Source of the DNA: Pelargonium cotyledonis
Lineage: Eukaryota > Streptophyta > Magnoliopsida > Geraniales > Geraniaceae
Length of the DNA stretch: 64,000 nt
NCBI GenBank assembly: GCA_036897625.1
Contig: JAYMTA010000012.1
Span: 1-64,000 of the forward strand
Reading direction: 5' to 3'
Shown here: piece by piece, positions 12,054-26,912 of the stretch
Position numbering within the stretch: position 1 is the stretch's first letter
Layout: each line of letters starts with the position of its first letter
Program-made: the position numbers and the translations under genes
Notes under the pieces: generated by a model
Told to the model about the DNA's origin: nothing
What the model saw: the letters and a program-made list of their open reading frames with translations, nothing else
Database searches by the model: none

Positions 12054-15000
12054 AACATTCTGGGAAAAGTAGGAACCTAACTTCTTTATATTAATATTGT
12101 TGTTATTGCCTTAGTTTTGTTAGAACCCATAGAAGTTAGTTTACTGATTAGAAGGCTTCCTTCACAAAAAGGACACCCCAACTAATAACTCGTCAGAAGT
12201 CTTAGGAGTTTCTTAAATAGAAATACCTGGTAATATGGAGTCATTTTTCCTTCATTTATTAAAAAATTCATACAAAAATGGGATGGGTTTTTAAAACTTC
12301 TAACGTTTTTACAGAGTCTGGTGTTATACTAGCTTTTAGTGATGTTTCCATCGGATTAGAATCCCATACAAGTAGCGGAAAGACAAAGTATTAAACACAA
12401 CATAAAGCGTACATTTTTTGCTACCGACCAACAGGGCTTCCCTTATAAGAATCTTCCGGGATTAGAGCAAGGGAAGAGCTCATGTGATAAAGAAGGCATG
12501 TGTATGAAAAGTTCTTGATTAAGCATTTGTCTACCAGGAAACTACCCACTTTAGCATAGCATGTCAGAAAGAGCTTGCTATAATTGCAACCCTTTGGGCA
12601 CTGAGGCTAAGGTTATCCTGAAGTTAAGAAGAATTGTAGTTTTGTCTAGAATACTTGAAATTCTCAAAATACAAAGTTCTACTCACAAGTTACACATAAT
12701 ATGACAGCTGTTGGATACCCGACACATAAAGAGAAACGCAAATTGGACCCTACGACTAATTCCCCCTTTCTTGTAAGAGTTTCCTTCTGATTTAAATTGA
12801 GTGTCATACTCTAGGACTGCTGCCCGAGATATTTTATTTTTAAGGATAAGTGGAGAGCTGCTATGGAACTAAATCCGGAGAAAAGGCTATACTTTTAGTA
12901 GAATTTTGTTGTTAATGCGAAAATCATACTTACAAGGCAAGATTATAGATATCTTATAGTTTAAAAGTTTATTAGAAAGTTAATAGGAAAGTACAGAAAA
13001 AAAGACAGTATAAGGACTTCATGAAGCTCTCAAGATATAACTTTCCTTTCTTATATAAGTGATTTTCACCAGTAGTTAGGCGGACTCTTAAAAAATCTTG
13101 GGTCGTAGTAAGTTAATGAGTTCTTAGGATCAATAGTACAGAACCTGAATAGAAGAACTTAACCCAGCTTGTGTATATGCGATAGTGCGAACTCTAACAG
13201 TTAGTCTAAGTCCTAGTATAAATTCATCCTATTTGGTGTTAAAACTAAAGAATGCAAGGGGTCTTACGCTACGTTGGAAAAGACTAAATTTCTAATAGAT
13301 CTATAGTATTGTATCTTCTTAGGAAAAAGTTTTTGGGGTCCAATTCGGCTCCTTCTGTAATAGGATTCTAAGCAGTTGAGGAATAAAGAATATAAAACAG
13401 TATTTTCTATAAAGATTTTTGACTCTACGTTTATTTTTTATAACTTATATAGGCTTTATTTAAAGTCTTAATTCCTGTGTTTTATACAAAAGAGTGCTGA
13501 CCTTTTATCCTATATAGAGGTTTGGTTTTTGTCTTCGCAGGACTGGGACTCTGTACTTTAAGCAAATCAAGGGATCTCCTTCAATTGTAAGTCATAATTA
13601 GATTTTTGCTCGGCAATTACACTGTCTTTAATAGCAAGCTAATATCACAATTGTCCATTAGTTTAAAACTTTTTGATTTAATACTCAGATAAAAGTGGTA
13701 TATAAACAGTCCTAATATGAAAATCCTAGTCCACAATCTGAACAGGATACCTTATATTTCCGTAAAGTCATGGGAAACCCCCAAAATTAGTAAAAATCTT
13801 AGTTAGTGTTTTTAATTTAATAAAAAAGAGTAAATGAGTATGTGTCAGGAAAGACTCCTAACCAGGTAAATTATGGTACCGCTGCGTCACCAATAATTGA
13901 TTAAACGCTTTTTGCGGAACCCCTCTTTAAAAAGTATAGGCATAGATGGTCAATGCTAACCTCCTCTTTTTCAATACCTATTTTTACACATATGTAGCTT
14001 TTCTTGGCTTTTATAATGAAAGGATATCCCAAGTTCTCCGGGAAGGAACCCTTGATTCTTGGGAAATACTATTAGATAACCTCGTTAGTCAGTACTAGTC
14101 AATAAGCCCCCTTTACTTCATTACTGTTCGCTATTACAGAAATTGGGGGATCAAATCTAGAGTCCTGCTTCTAATAACTGGATAGTATCCTCTCGGTTTT
14201 GTGAATAAGCGATACTTCTCTTATACCTGTAGTAAGTTGCCTTTGTTTATAATATTTAATTAAAGTGGAGCTTATACTTATAGGGTTATGCATAAATAGA
14301 TCTTCCACTCTAAATCCTCCAGTTACTCGTTAGTAATCGACTGCTCTTAATTATAAAATTAACAAAAAAGGAACTAATTGCTTTCTAAACGCAAGTTGGT
14401 TTTATCACGAATAAGCTAAAAATGTCAGTTTTCAAAAACTCCGATTTAATCCGAGTAACTCTGGTTAGTTATTTTCTATTAGTGATTCCTTCCTTTTTAG
14501 CTTATGAGAGAGCTAGACCTTACCGGTAAGGTCCGGTTACTAATACTAAGTTCCGTATCCTTATTGAGCTGCCTTTTTGAAAATTTCTCTTATAAGGCAA
14601 GGGCGGGACTTGTCGATTAGATCTTGCAATATGGATATAACCCATAAGTTTTTTTATAAGGTCAACTACACTTTTGGATCTGTAGACCCGCGAGTGTTCT
14701 TTAGTTATGAGTTTGACCTTACCCAAGCTCCCAATTTGCTAATCTAAGAGCTATATCCCTATGATATAACTAAGAGCCTGCTCCAACGACTTGGAAACTA
14801 AACTTCATATCAATATTCAAAGTCTACTTTTATGCCCATTCACTTAAAAACTATGAGAGCCCTTGGTCAACCCTTATAGAATTTTTGTTCTAACCAACGA
14901 GATTAGCGGAGCCAACCTACTCAAAATCTATCTTATTACCCGTAACTTGTAAAATTCAATTAGACTCCTTTGAAATAGCTCAGGAACATACCTAAGTGTA

Positions 15001-18000
15001 AGGTGTTAAGGTACGGGCGCAGATCCGTTGTTAAAAGTCTTATGATTGGGCGGCATTCACAAAGAGTAACTAAATAGAATAATATACCCAATTTAATAAG
15101 TTTTTTTTTCTCTTTTTGTTGAGTTGCCCGTAAAATAAGATTTAAAGCTTTGTATGGGGCTCCTGGAGACTACTTCTTTTTAGCAGCTCCGCGTTCTATA
15201 CTTTACAATTGGAATTGTAGTAAAAAGGTTGGCCTTAGCTTTTAATGCGTATTCGTATATATAACAAGGGTTTTAGCAAATAAATTGAAAAGGAGGTTAC
15301 TACTTTGAAAAGAGGTCTATTCGTCCATTTACTATATATAAGGCATTAGTTAACAAGAAACCGCAATACCCTATAATACCCAGTGATTGTAGGATACCGA
15401 AGCCTTTGAAAACGAATTTATTACTGCAATTCTTTAACTTACGTGTAAATAGCTTCCCGTTTTTTTATCGAAATTTTTACTCTATTCCATGAGATCCAGA
15501 TTGACTAAGATAAGAAATAAAAAAACTTTGCTTTTTTATAATTTATTTGCGCGGCGTCCTTCCAAGTTTACGGTTTACTACATCTCCTGAAATTGAATTA
15601 TTAGCCTCTTTTTGTAGGATTTTAATACCCGTCTTTTTCTTATTTACAATTTTATTCTTATAGTATAGACGAGGAATTCAAAAAAAAAAAGTTATATCCC
15701 ATACCAGTTTACTAGTTATGTGATACTTGAATTTGAGTACTTTTAGCTTTCTAATTGCTTTTTCTTTTAATTACGAATATCGAGACCTTCATTGAATATA
15801 GGAAACAAAAAGCGCCTAAGGTAAATTAGAAAAATTAATTTGGTGTAGCTAATTGATTAAACTTATTCGTAAAATGATACTGTTTATACCCTATAAAGAG
15901 ATCTTACTCTAGATTAGTACTACTTTATCAGTAAAGGATACTTAAATGGTATGAGGAAAGGGTTAGCTAACTGCTGCATCTAATTAATATGGTTAAATAG
16001 TTATTTAACACTAGTAGAACTCTAAGAAACAGAGGACATCACGGGTTATTCTTAATACCCAGAGCTACAACTATTACGTTATCGTAGTTAGTTAAACGAA
16101 CTCTGTTACCTTACGCCAGCTCGGAGACGGAAGGCTATTTCTATCTATTCGGTGAAAACACTACATATAAAAGATTATGTATTAAATTCGGTCTTATCAT
16201 TGGACTAGGCTAAATATACTAAGGATAAAAGGACTTACCGACACACAATTTAAAACCTATTTTGAAGTTACTGCGCATACAAAAGTGGGTTCCCCTAAAA
16301 TTACCATAAGAACCCCCTATTCAAGGGCCTTGCTACAAGTGACTAAGCTCTTAAAAGACCAGATAATTTTTTATAGACGAGTAAAAGCACAAAACCTAAT
16401 CAAGTTAGGACAGGCTCTACTAATTCTGAATATTGTACTCTAAATTCCTAGAAAAGATCCCGCTGATTCTGAGTTTAAGAGTATTATATACTTCAAAAGC
16501 CTACTAAACTTGAAAATCTTCTTAGTCTTTGCTAGGACTTTTATTATGTTACGACGAAGCCCCTCATTTCAGTTTATACTATAAACTTACTTGCCTTCAT
16601 TATATAAAGGAGGAGAAGTGCTTGTATATGCTGCTGATGCATTAAGGTGTTTTATTAAGGAGTAATTCCCTAGTTGTATTAATTTTGCGTTGCATTTCAT
16701 AAAAGTTCCTTTTTCAAGTACACTTTCAGTTAATGTTTTAGATCAACACTTAGTTTTAACCAGAGTTAGTAGAGGAGCTTCCTTTTATATTTTCTGTGTA
16801 TGTGGAATTGCTAGAACTGGATTAGAAGTTAAAATTAGAATTTCGAATTAAAGAAAGCCAAAAATCTATAATATATTGAACTCCTTATAATTGCACCTAT
16901 ATGTATCTTTTTATAGGATACTTTTCCAGATATTAAAATTCTTCACCATTGTTACTATACCTGTAATTTGGTACCCCCCCAAAAAAAATAATAGGACTTT
17001 CAAGTATAAATACAACCTTGCTCTATAAAATTTCTAGCGACTTGCGTAAATAACCGCTATCAAATACCTATATTATATCCTAATTCATTATCTCAGGTTA
17101 GAATTCTTCCAAAGAAAACCTAAAGCTCTACGAGTTAGTTTTTATACATTTTGGAAACAGTACTTTGGAAGTGTTTATGCGTTAGGTACGCCCTCTTGCG
17201 ATGTTCACCCTGTGAGTGGTCAATCTTGATAGGTTCCTTATTCTCTTATTAAGTATCAAATTAGTTCAATTTATTCCTAGAGTTAAGAGGACTCCTAGGT
17301 AGCTCAATTCGTTAGCAAAAACTCTTTTAATCAAGGAATATCAGGTCGAATTCATGCACTAAAATAGATATCTGTTTTCCGGTTTAGTACTTAATATTAG
17401 TATGTTCTGTTTATTTAGTTTGACTTTTGTCCAATCCAAATGGCAAACCACTTCCTAAAACTTATCAAATGTGGTTGGTTCAAAGCGGTTTCTAGGTAAT
17501 CCCAGTTTAGCCGCTTAAGGCAAGTTTGCACTACTGGCAATTAATGGCGGAGTCAACACTTATATGAAAAATTAAACTCTTTCCTGACATCTTTAGAAAA
17601 AGTTAGAAGTGTAAGGCAGTTTGATCCACTTTCATATCGTACCAATTCGAAGACCGAAACAAAGAGTGGGTAATAACTACTTTTTATTTTGAACTCGGAA
17701 AGTCAAGGTTAATTGATTAATAAACCAATATGAGTACAAATGGGACACGCATTAAACGTAACTGTCGTTCATGTATAATATAAGAATAATTACGAGTGAA
17801 CCGCCTAAACAAGACAGAGTTAATAGTTTTCTATTATTTTAGAAATAAATCAAAACATAATTTAAAGTAGCTTATCAGTAGGCTCTCCTTGTTAGACCAG
17901 GATCCAAGGGACGGCTTCTTTTTCAGAGACAGGACAGCCGCGGGTTCGAACCTTTAACGAGACCCCTTTCCTCACTTTGGATCAAAATGAGTACTTCCTT

Positions 18001-19309
18001 TGAAAAAGTCTTTACTAGCAGCAATAGGCCCTCTAAATATCGAGCAACACCACCCCCAAAACCCTATTGTTGAACTTAGATGTTCGAACAGTTTCAACAA
18101 GGTAATCTTTTTACAAAGTATTTCGAAAAAGGAATTTGCTTAGGCAGAAAAAGGGACTGACTTTTTTGTACATCCCTAACTTTTAAGGTACGTCAGGGTC
18201 TTTTACAGCTCTCAAATTAACTTAATTGACAAAGCAAGATCCATTAAAGGGGGCCTGTTACAGGTTCAAATCATCAAAAATTTTAGAATATCTGTGCCAA
18301 ACTTTCGATTCTGAACAAAAATATATTCATTTAGTCCTATGACTAAGATAAAAGCTAGTATTTTTGGTAATCCTAGGAATAAAATAAGTACCGTACCGAG
18401 AATCGGAATATTTGAACTAGCAATTCTACGGTAGGTATAAACAAGTAAAAATAGAACTCAGTAGGATCTGAAACAGCAGGATCTTGTAAAAAGTATAGGA
18501 AAGATACCATTTTGAAGCTTATGACTTCAGTCAGGAAACAGATTCTGGATTAATCCCTAGTCAAGTATATCAAATGAGTACTGATAAAGATTAGAATTTC
18601 CTTAATAAGTAACCGCGCTTATACGTCCCGTGTTCTATAAAGGAATTTTCAGGCATAGCATAGCGATAAAATACAATGGGTATAGTGGGGGCACTACTTT
18701 TTTTCTTTAACTTCTTTTAACTAGAGATTGTAGCTAAATCGGTCCTAGCATTACTTTTTGCATCCTTTCCCCCATTCTTATTAACAGGCGAGGTGGGAGC
18801 TCTCACAAAATAAAAAGGACTACGCAAGAATGCTTCTTTTCTATAAAAACTCAATTTACTGAAGCACGGAATCCTGTAATTTAATTATAATTGCTAGCTA
18901 TTTGACATGGCATATCTACATACCGGAATTCCTTTCGCTCCCAACTGCAGTTACTTTCGTAATAGGCTATTAAATAAATTGTATACTAAACCCCGTGGAA
19001 TAATAAACCGTAGACTTGGATTCAAGAATAATACTGAAAAGTACATGCTAATAGAGCTATCTTTTATATAAAAAATTTGCATTGAATGCAGCAAGAAAGT
19101 AAGAGAACATAAAAGCGCAGGGTATACCAAGTTTATTACAAGGATCTCCCCATTTATAGTAATCTAGTACTGAGTACTTCTGAATAAAAGGCGGGTTTTG
19201 AACCATTGAATTTCGTCGGTATTTTAGCTCGATAGGGATCTTTTTTACCTTTATGAATAAGGGTCTTCTTCAACTTCTTCGATATATGTTAAAAAGCTTC
19301 TCTCTGCGC

Positions 19310-19378
19310 TGGAGTAACGGTTCGAACCCTCGCATGCTGCTTGCTAAGACTGGTGATTTACCACTCGGCTATACTCCA
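19310..19378 (-). other. tRNA-like element with matching acceptor arms
   Basis: This is the most tRNA-like locus of the window. On the minus strand the first seven bases TGGAGTA are fully complementary to the last seven, TACTCCA. They are followed by TAGCCGAGTGGTAA, typical of organellar or bacterial D arms, and by GAGGGTTCGAACC at the T-arm position, exactly 30 bases after GGTA. The anticodon loop by position would be CTTAGCA with T33 present. Against function: total length is only 69 bases, the side after the T loop is two bases short, and the D and anticodon stems do not pair. A damaged tRNA gene or an imitation of one are both possible. Confidence 0.5.
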
Positions 19379-22300
19379 TCAGGTCTACCTTGTTTTTTGC
19401 TTAGCTACCTTATTTCTTTTCTGTGAATCGCAATGTAAATGTAGAAGAGAAAACGAGTCCCATTTATTTCTATTTAAATAGAATAGATTTTTATTAGTAT
19501 TTAGTTGCAATAAAACTGGATATTAGCTCCCTATTCTTTAGAGTAAAAGCTTAGAAAGTAGTACCTATTAAGATTAAGAGACTAGTTTTAGTTACCTACA
19601 ATTTGTTTAAGATAAGTCAGTAAATAACCCTTTATTATGGAGATTCCAACAGACAAGGAAGAGATCCGGGTGACTTCCACTTAGGCTGGTTTATTAAAAC
19701 TAGTGGATTTGGGCCCAAAAGTACTTACTCTTAGGAGGGGTAAGGATCTTTTTGAACAACTATGAGTAGTCATTACACAGAAAAAAGCCCTCGAAAACGG
19801 CTGCCATTAGGAATTAAGAAAAATACTGGCTTTGGTTTATAAAACTCTAATTAAGATACACAGGATTGCCTAGATTTGCTCTTTTTTTATAAGAGATTCC
19901 GGCTGTTAGTATTCTTGGTTTCTATTCAAGATATTTCCAGCTCTTCACTCTAAGTCTACTTACAAAACGGGGTACCACGGGATCTCGGACTGAAATGAAA
20001 AACATCTATAGTTTGCTATTCAGTATAAATACGAGTCAAATTGCCCGTAAATAATAATAATACTAGACTTTCTCGTTTTCTTTAGGCTATTTTTATATTC
20101 CCTGCCGACTACTCAGGATCCACTCTATCACTCTATACTGACCATTCCCGACAAATTAGGACCTCTATCTCTTATAGCTATTTGCTTTTGAACCTGCTGA
20201 TTATACAAATACAGGTATAGTGATTTTCTTTTGATTATATGATTCGAACCTAATCCTAGGGATTTTTCCTCTTGAAACTGAAAATAGTATGTTGAGTGTC
20301 ACTACTCTAGCGATAGTCGCCGTATGGATAAAGTGAAAGCTATCCTTAAAGAGTCCGGTTTTTTTTGTCTGAAATAAAGAGTGATTTTTCTATCTAAAAT
20401 GCATTTAATTCTTTATTTTGTAAGTTGCTGAAAATCTTGTCAAACGAGTACCTTCCTCCCGGTATTTGTTATATCCAGAAAGAAAAACCAAGCCATAGCT
20501 TGGAAAGACAATTTTATTATTGTGTGTTTTTAGCTGGAAGCTCCTGGTATCTCTTAAAATAAGGAATACGTTAGCCTTTCTTCGCTATTTTAAACTTAGG
20601 ATTTTAGGCTCCGAGTGGGAAGGCCTCAATAAGATTTAAACCGGGAACTTTGCAATTATTAATTTTTTATGCAGTTTCCTTTGAAAGAGGTATTTGGTTT
20701 GAGTTCCTTTATTTTACCATTTAAGCAGTTCTTTAATTTTTAAACTCGGGGTTTTTGATTACAAACTGCTAAAGTTCTGGACGAAGCTCTGGGGATATAC
20801 CCTCTTACCTTAACGAAGCTTACGTTCAAAGTAGGAAGACCACGCTTATACCGTATTGAGATATAGATGGCTCCAGTACCTAGCAATTCAATTTTAGGAT
20901 ACACTTATATCTTAACTCTTTCGAGCTTGTAAAGTTTTCCTACCTAGACCCCTGGATTCTCTTGAGTTCTGGTATCCTACTGAGTCGTAAATTAGCAACC
21001 TTCCTAGGCCCCGTTAAACTTATAAATCCTTAATCCAAATATCCCGAAAATATAGGAGCCCTTAGTAGTTTACTTATACCTTTGAATACCAATGGAGCAG
21101 CTCCGGATACTCTAAGAAAAAGATACAAAGTCCAAATTTCCTTGTGTCCCACTTAGGAGAGAGGCATTACAAAAAATTATATAGATCTAGGTTTTTAAAT
21201 ATTGAATTAGTGTTGCTTCTTCAGAATGTTAGCTCTTAACATTTCAAGCGTTTACTCTACTCAGTTAGCTAGTATTTTTTACACGTATAAGTAAAACTAA
21301 GCCGTTTTGTTAACCTACTAGTAAATTTGGTATGGTAATAGGGTAGTGCTATATATTTCCGAAATTCTTCAGTACCCTTCACTATACTACGAGGAAAGAG
21401 GCGAAATTCCCTGTAATAAGATGCCTTCAATTCAGCATGATTATGAGTTCCTTTGGAGTTAGATGGCCGCTAGTAGTCAAAAAGGTAATACATTGTTTTA
21501 ATGTTTAGATTTAGGATTCCGTTCTCGGGGTTAGATCTTTCTTATGTTATGGAGTAGTCCTTTTTTGCAATCTAATTTTACTACTTTTTTGAGCAGGACC
21601 TACAGCCGTGTCCTTGTATACTCCGTAAGCCAGTCGATTTTCTTTCTTTTTTAACAGAAGGGCGTACTCTTATTACTCTTACACGACCGGAACCCTTAGT
21701 ATGTCCGAACAAGGTAACCTTGTATTACCTTCAACAAGAATGCTGGATCGTACTAAGCATTATCCAAATCAAAAATAAGGAGCATTAAAATAAGAATATC
21801 TGAATTAGAGAGCAGCTTCAAGCAGTTTTAGAAATGTCAATAGGTTGCTTAAGCATTAGGGGAAAAGGGATGTTTCTTTTGTTTATTTGTTACCTATTTC
21901 TAACTGCGGTACAGTAATTATTAGGAGAATTCCACTGGAATCCATTGGCAGGCTTAGCCAGGTTTCCCGGTTTCAGAAAGTTTGTCCAAGCTTGTGGATC
22001 CATCCCAAATATGTTGAATTTAAAATTCCGTTTTCTTAGGAAATTAGTTTGTACACGGATTCGACATCTATAAACCTTATAAAGAGTAGACTGGCGTTAG
22101 ATATAGAATTTGTTAGCTAAAACATTTTCTTTTACAAATCAGACTCATCAGAAAACCCTATTCTAAAATTTGGAATTAAAAAGTAGAAAGTGCAACAGGA
22201 TAAAAGAAACTCTTGTGAGAACCCCACTTATTTATAATACCAGGTCCCTCAAAACAAAGAACTCTAACTAGAATTAGAAACTTGAAACCTGAGAACTTGG

Positions 22301-23789
22301 ATACAATATCAGGAATCCTCCCTAGTAAACTATGACCAAATTACAAACCGCAAAACTCTCTCGCCTACTTACGCAATATTGTGGGGCTTGTTACAAGCTA
22401 TTCTTTAAATTAAAGTACTGAGTAACTAGGATTATTTATAGAATTAAAGGTGTTACTAGTTTCTTAATTAACTTATTAATTAAAAAGATAGGTTACTAGC
22501 TCTATATTTTCCGCTTTACGTTAATAGAATAAAGGAAATAGAAAGTATTTTCCTGCTAAACTGAGGGGGGTTCCCCTTTGTACTATAACAGAATAGGAGA
22601 GTTCTTATAAGCATAATTCTAATATAAACTAAATAAACTTGTGTCCAACAGGGAGACACTTGTAAGGTAAAATGCAAAAATTAAGGTATTTATATATTCA
22701 AATAGCACCCATATTAGGATTAGAGAAACACACCTATGTTATAGACACGCAACTTTTATACTTCATTATGGAGTATTTGAAAGTACTAAGTTAAAGTTAC
22801 AAGTTTGGAACTTGTACAAAGAGTTTTAATCAGCGAACCTGTGCAAGACAAGTACAAGTGCTTTCTCCAAAAAAGAGACCCCTTAAAATAACAAATAAAG
22901 GTTACTAAGAAAATCTTGTTTTTCAACTTTAGGACTAGTTTGCAATGCAATCCTATCTTAAAGGCTTTGCTCCTTACTGAGATTTCGCGATTAGTTAAAT
23001 GATGTAAAGCTAACGCTCAATTACTTTTCTAGGGTTCTAATCGAGGAACCTTCATACGTAAGATTTAAAAGCACCGGACCTTTTAGATAGGCAGTCTTAG
23101 ATCAAATACTACTAAAGTTTCCATGACGGCTTACTCTTACAGAAGCAGGCAAAGATTTTTCGTAGACATTCACTGACTTATTATAGTATCTTACTCTCTA
23201 TCTTCTAGCCTAAAGACCCAAATATTTAGGAGAAGGTAAATCCTGGCCTTAGGAACTTGTGATAGATATCCAATATGGGTATATTTTATTATTTGGCAGG
23301 GTTTCAGCAGCTTTGTTATTTTTTGCTGCTTTTAGGTGTAAGTATTTATACATTTTTCTTGTTTTGTTAATTAGTAGTTGGAAGGGACTTTGTCAAACCC
23401 TTAATTGACATTGGATTTTTTGCATCTCTAAATATATTTGGCAGTTTAGGATACTATCATAATAAGAGGCTTGTCTAGTTTGGAGGGGTTTCTTGGAGAT
23501 AATAGCCTAGGCATATATAACAAAAACTGATTGTGTATCCTAAAATCCGTGCATATTTAAAGAAGCCTTATATAAACATCGTCAAAAGGGTTGTACTGAT
23601 TCCCAAATAATAAAGACAAAGTCTTGTAACTGGTATCTTAAAAAATCAAGTAAAGTATAGGTGTTTTTCTACTAAGAAGGAGTTCAATCCATTTTACAAG
23701 GGCACTTAAATAAGTCTCTTTACTCACTTTTTTTAAAGGAATATTGAGCTACTAGACCCTATCAAATGTCAATATTCTCCTTTCCCCGG

Positions 23790-23812
23790 CGTATGTATCG
23801 AATATACATACG
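23790..23812. other. small perfect hairpin
   Basis: CGTATGTAT and ATACATACG form a perfect nine-base stem around the five-base loop CGAAT. No U-run follows directly and no gene lies upstream, so I do not call it a terminator. A stem of this size is expected a few times by chance in 64 kb. Confidence 0.3.
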
Positions 23813-24463
23813 TACAAGTTTTAAGACATGAATTTATTTACAACCTTAAGCCTCACATGAACCTATAGGATTGACTTAATTTATGACTTACCTTGTGTTA
23901 AATTTGGAAATGGTACTTTTTTCTCTAAAAAGACTCTTAAACTCTTGCAATTCCTATACTATGCCTCATAAAATTTTAAGACAAAAAGAGCTTCTATATA
24001 AAACTTATCCTATGAGGGGCCCTATATAAGGCACCCTATTATATATAATGTACACACTTAATACCTCTATCTGTAAAAATTACTGTAGTTAACAAACCAG
24101 ACTAGGAAAAAAATTAAGCCGATTATCATATACTTTTAACGATTTTTAACCAATTAAGGTTAAGAAAGACCTCCTTTTTATTACATTATTCAACTTTTAG
24201 AGGAGACAAGAATAGCGGCGGATTTGAGAGGGTATAACAGCGGGAGCTCTGGTTATAAGACTTTAGTTTTACTTGCCAACAACTTCTCAATACTCACCAA
24301 TAGCTTATAAACCTATAAAGTATGCTACCTAATAGATACCCATGTACAAATAAAGCGGGATTTATAGACGAGGATCATTAATTTCATAACTAGGAAATCT
24401 AAATTGTTCTATTAAATGAATACTAGATTCTAGAAACCTGCCTTCTTTTGCTAAAAATAAAAA

Positions 24464-24535
24464 ATTTCTAAATCCTTTTGAACCTATGACCGCCCTAAAA
24501 ATTCTATTTGACTTTACCGAAAACAAACCCGTTAA
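24464..24535 (-). other. tRNA-like element
   Basis: On the minus strand TTTTCGGTAAAGT (24523-24511) stands for the D arm, and CATAGGTTCAAAAGG (24488-24474) for the T arm. The gap between GGTA and GGTTCAA is exactly 30 bases, and a typical variable-region word, CGGTC, precedes the T arm. The anticodon loop lacks T33 and the stems do not pair. Confidence 0.35.
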
Positions 24536-25980
24536 AATACAGCCAACTAAAAGACACCTCTAACATGCCCTTTCACTTTTTAACTTGGCCCTGTTCCAAG
24601 AGTACGAGTAAACAATTCCTTTATCTAAGCTATTCCTGGTCTCTTTCGAAAAGCACACCCAGAAACTGAAAGTATTAGTACCGACAAATACTAAAAAGGA
24701 ACCTAAAGGAAAGCACATAAATAGGAATCCCAGTGCAGTGGAAGTTTCAACCTCGGTAACAAAGGAAAAACTCGTAACCTCCGCTAAAAGCTTTTCTCAA
24801 ATGGGAATATTTAACAATAATGAGAACTAAGCACTTAGCATTATCTGAATATGCGAGAAACACTCTACAGGTTGATATAAAAAAAAGATATGGGTATCTC
24901 ATCGAATTCGTAAAATATTCGTTTCACCTTCAATGGGATTTACAATGGATTAGGAGATATCTAACGTATTTCTGTCGTCTTGTTGCAGCAAAAGCTGTGC
25001 TTTTTTATAGCATGCTTCTACGTTGTACTTGATACAATTTACTTTCAGTTATGTTATATAATAAGAGGCTGAACTATACAACCCAGGTACCTCGAAGAAT
25101 AAACTAAGAACTTACTTCTATACTCATTTTAGTTCAGAAAGGAAAGACTCATGTAAAATTCTGGTAATTTTACCACTATTATATAGGTTAATAGGTTAGT
25201 CGACACTATCCTTTTTTTAATATGTTTATTCAGTTATATAAAAACTCAAATAATTCTATTACTGTTGAGAAGCAAAACAAGGTCTTATATTGTTGTTGGA
25301 TGAATGGGAGGGGACCCTTATGGATCAAATTAAGTAGTAAAATATCCTGTATTCAGTTTCTTTCTGTGGGTATTTCCGGCCAGCCTATACATTTAAGAAG
25401 TTTAAAAGCCATATACTATCCGCAATTGCTTAGGCGTAGCTTTATCTTCCGAGCAAAAGTAGAGGACTCTCTTGATAATTCGAGGATATTTTACAACGCA
25501 TTCTTACTTAGGAGTTAAGTATACCTTTAGAGTTATTCCATCCTGAAAGGAATTCATTTTCGGCAAGATAAATACAAATCCTTCCTTTCTCTGGAACCTA
25601 TTACTAGGAAGCTCTTTTGCTTTATGAAAACAAGATTTTAATAAATTCTAACTATTAAGGGGAAATTCTTTTTAGTACTCGGAAGGAAAAGGAACCCTGA
25701 ATTATACAATTCCTACCCCGTTTAAAGATCCGCCATTAGCTACCTTTTATCAATTACCAAATTCGACTTGTGCGGCAAAGGTGCCTCTGGGTTCATGCAA
25801 GCTACTCCTTATTGGGCAGGGCATATATAAGAAATTTCTCGTCAACACTCACAGTCCTATAGTTAAGTACTTTTAGGTAAGGTGGGGTCCCTTCATGAGG
25901 GAATTTAATGGTCTTTTTAAGTATTTATAGTCCCTTTATAGAATCCTTTGTTAGGTTAGATTTGAGCGCTGCCCTTCAGT

Positions 25981-25994
25981 AAAAAAAAAAAAAA
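25981..25994 (+). repeat. poly-A run
   Basis: Fourteen consecutive A, followed by G and a further A-rich tract. It is not next to a recognisable mobile element and no target-site duplication is obvious, so I do not read it as a retroelement tail. Confidence 0.7.
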
Positions 25995-26912
25995 GAAAAA
26001 CAAAGCTGTTCTATTAGCTCGACTCATGCTGAACTAACTCTCCGTAAAAATTTACGATAAACCTAAACTTAGTTAGATATGGTACACTTATTCGCGGGTC
26101 AGTACACAATAGGGAATTACCTTAAAGCTTAACTATACCTTGCAGAACAGCCAATTCTTTTAGAAAGGGCCCCCGGTAGCCCTTTTTATAGAAGGAATTT
26201 TGCGGTTGCTTAAATAAAAGAGAGGTACTCTGATAGCGCAGACTTAAGCGGATTAACTCAATACACCTGGATTTCATATAAATTCTTGAAGGGGGACACG
26301 TATGTTTCGGTAGGCTTTAATTTGAGATACAAAAAATTTAGGCATTCGACCTTCTATAAGTATCCTGGGTAAAACTTGTTGTGGAGTTGAAGTTCTTTTC
26401 TGAGTTAGGGAGCTCTTATTAAAAAAAGTAGCTAATCAAAAAAGGGTACAAAAAACATAGTTTGTTTCTATAGCACAAAACCTAACCTAATAACCAGGAT
26501 TCTTACTTATCAAGATATACGTTCTTCAGAGACAAATTTAACCTTCTATTTTACTCAATATGTATATCTAAATCTTTTAGGAGTAAAATTACAATATTGC
26601 AACGTCAAGGGAACAGATTCCAGGGAAGTAGGATATTCCTTTTGTTATATTATAAAGTAAAGCAAAACCCTATATAATAATCATAAGGGATTCTTCCTGG
26701 CTAGCCTTTTGTTCCCAGTTGGAATACTCGCTAAGCGTATATTATGTGTATATAAAGGAGAGCATAGCTACTTTTATGGGTTACTTACAATTTAATGTCT
26801 AGCAACTAAAATTTAGGAAGAACCCTTAGATTAAAGTAAAATCCCGAGCTACAAGGCATAGTAATAAAAGCAAGTTACTTACCACTAACTTATTCGAAAG
26901 GATACCAGAGTA

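Larger units (their letters stand above)
3801..17900. other. AT-rich non-coding stretch
   Basis: No gene is supported in these 14 kb. The only recognisable items are the tRNA-like elements at 3824-3895, 5672-5743 and 11981-12053, plus weaker T-arm or D-arm words. Examples of the weak ones are GGTTCAAATG on the minus strand at 7522-7513, and AGGGTTTCAAATTCCCT at 9796-9812, whose TAGGG and CCCTA flanks pair around a nine-base loop. A run of seven C followed by eight A lies at 16974-16988, and eleven A at 15680-15690. Otherwise I see only short open frames and AT-rich filler. Confidence 0.6.

Noticed and set aside
20232-20265. T-arm word AGGTTCGAATC on the minus strand.
   Set aside because: No D-arm word lies at the standard distance.
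25222-25518. Plus-strand frame of 98 codons, with a 70-codon frame upstream at 24820-25032 on the same strand.
   Set aside because: I tried to read the two as parts of one decayed gene but saw no family motif. Lengths are within chance.
25981-25994. Poly-A tract considered as the tail of a retrotransposed element.
   Set aside because: No coding or SINE body upstream and no visible target-site duplication.
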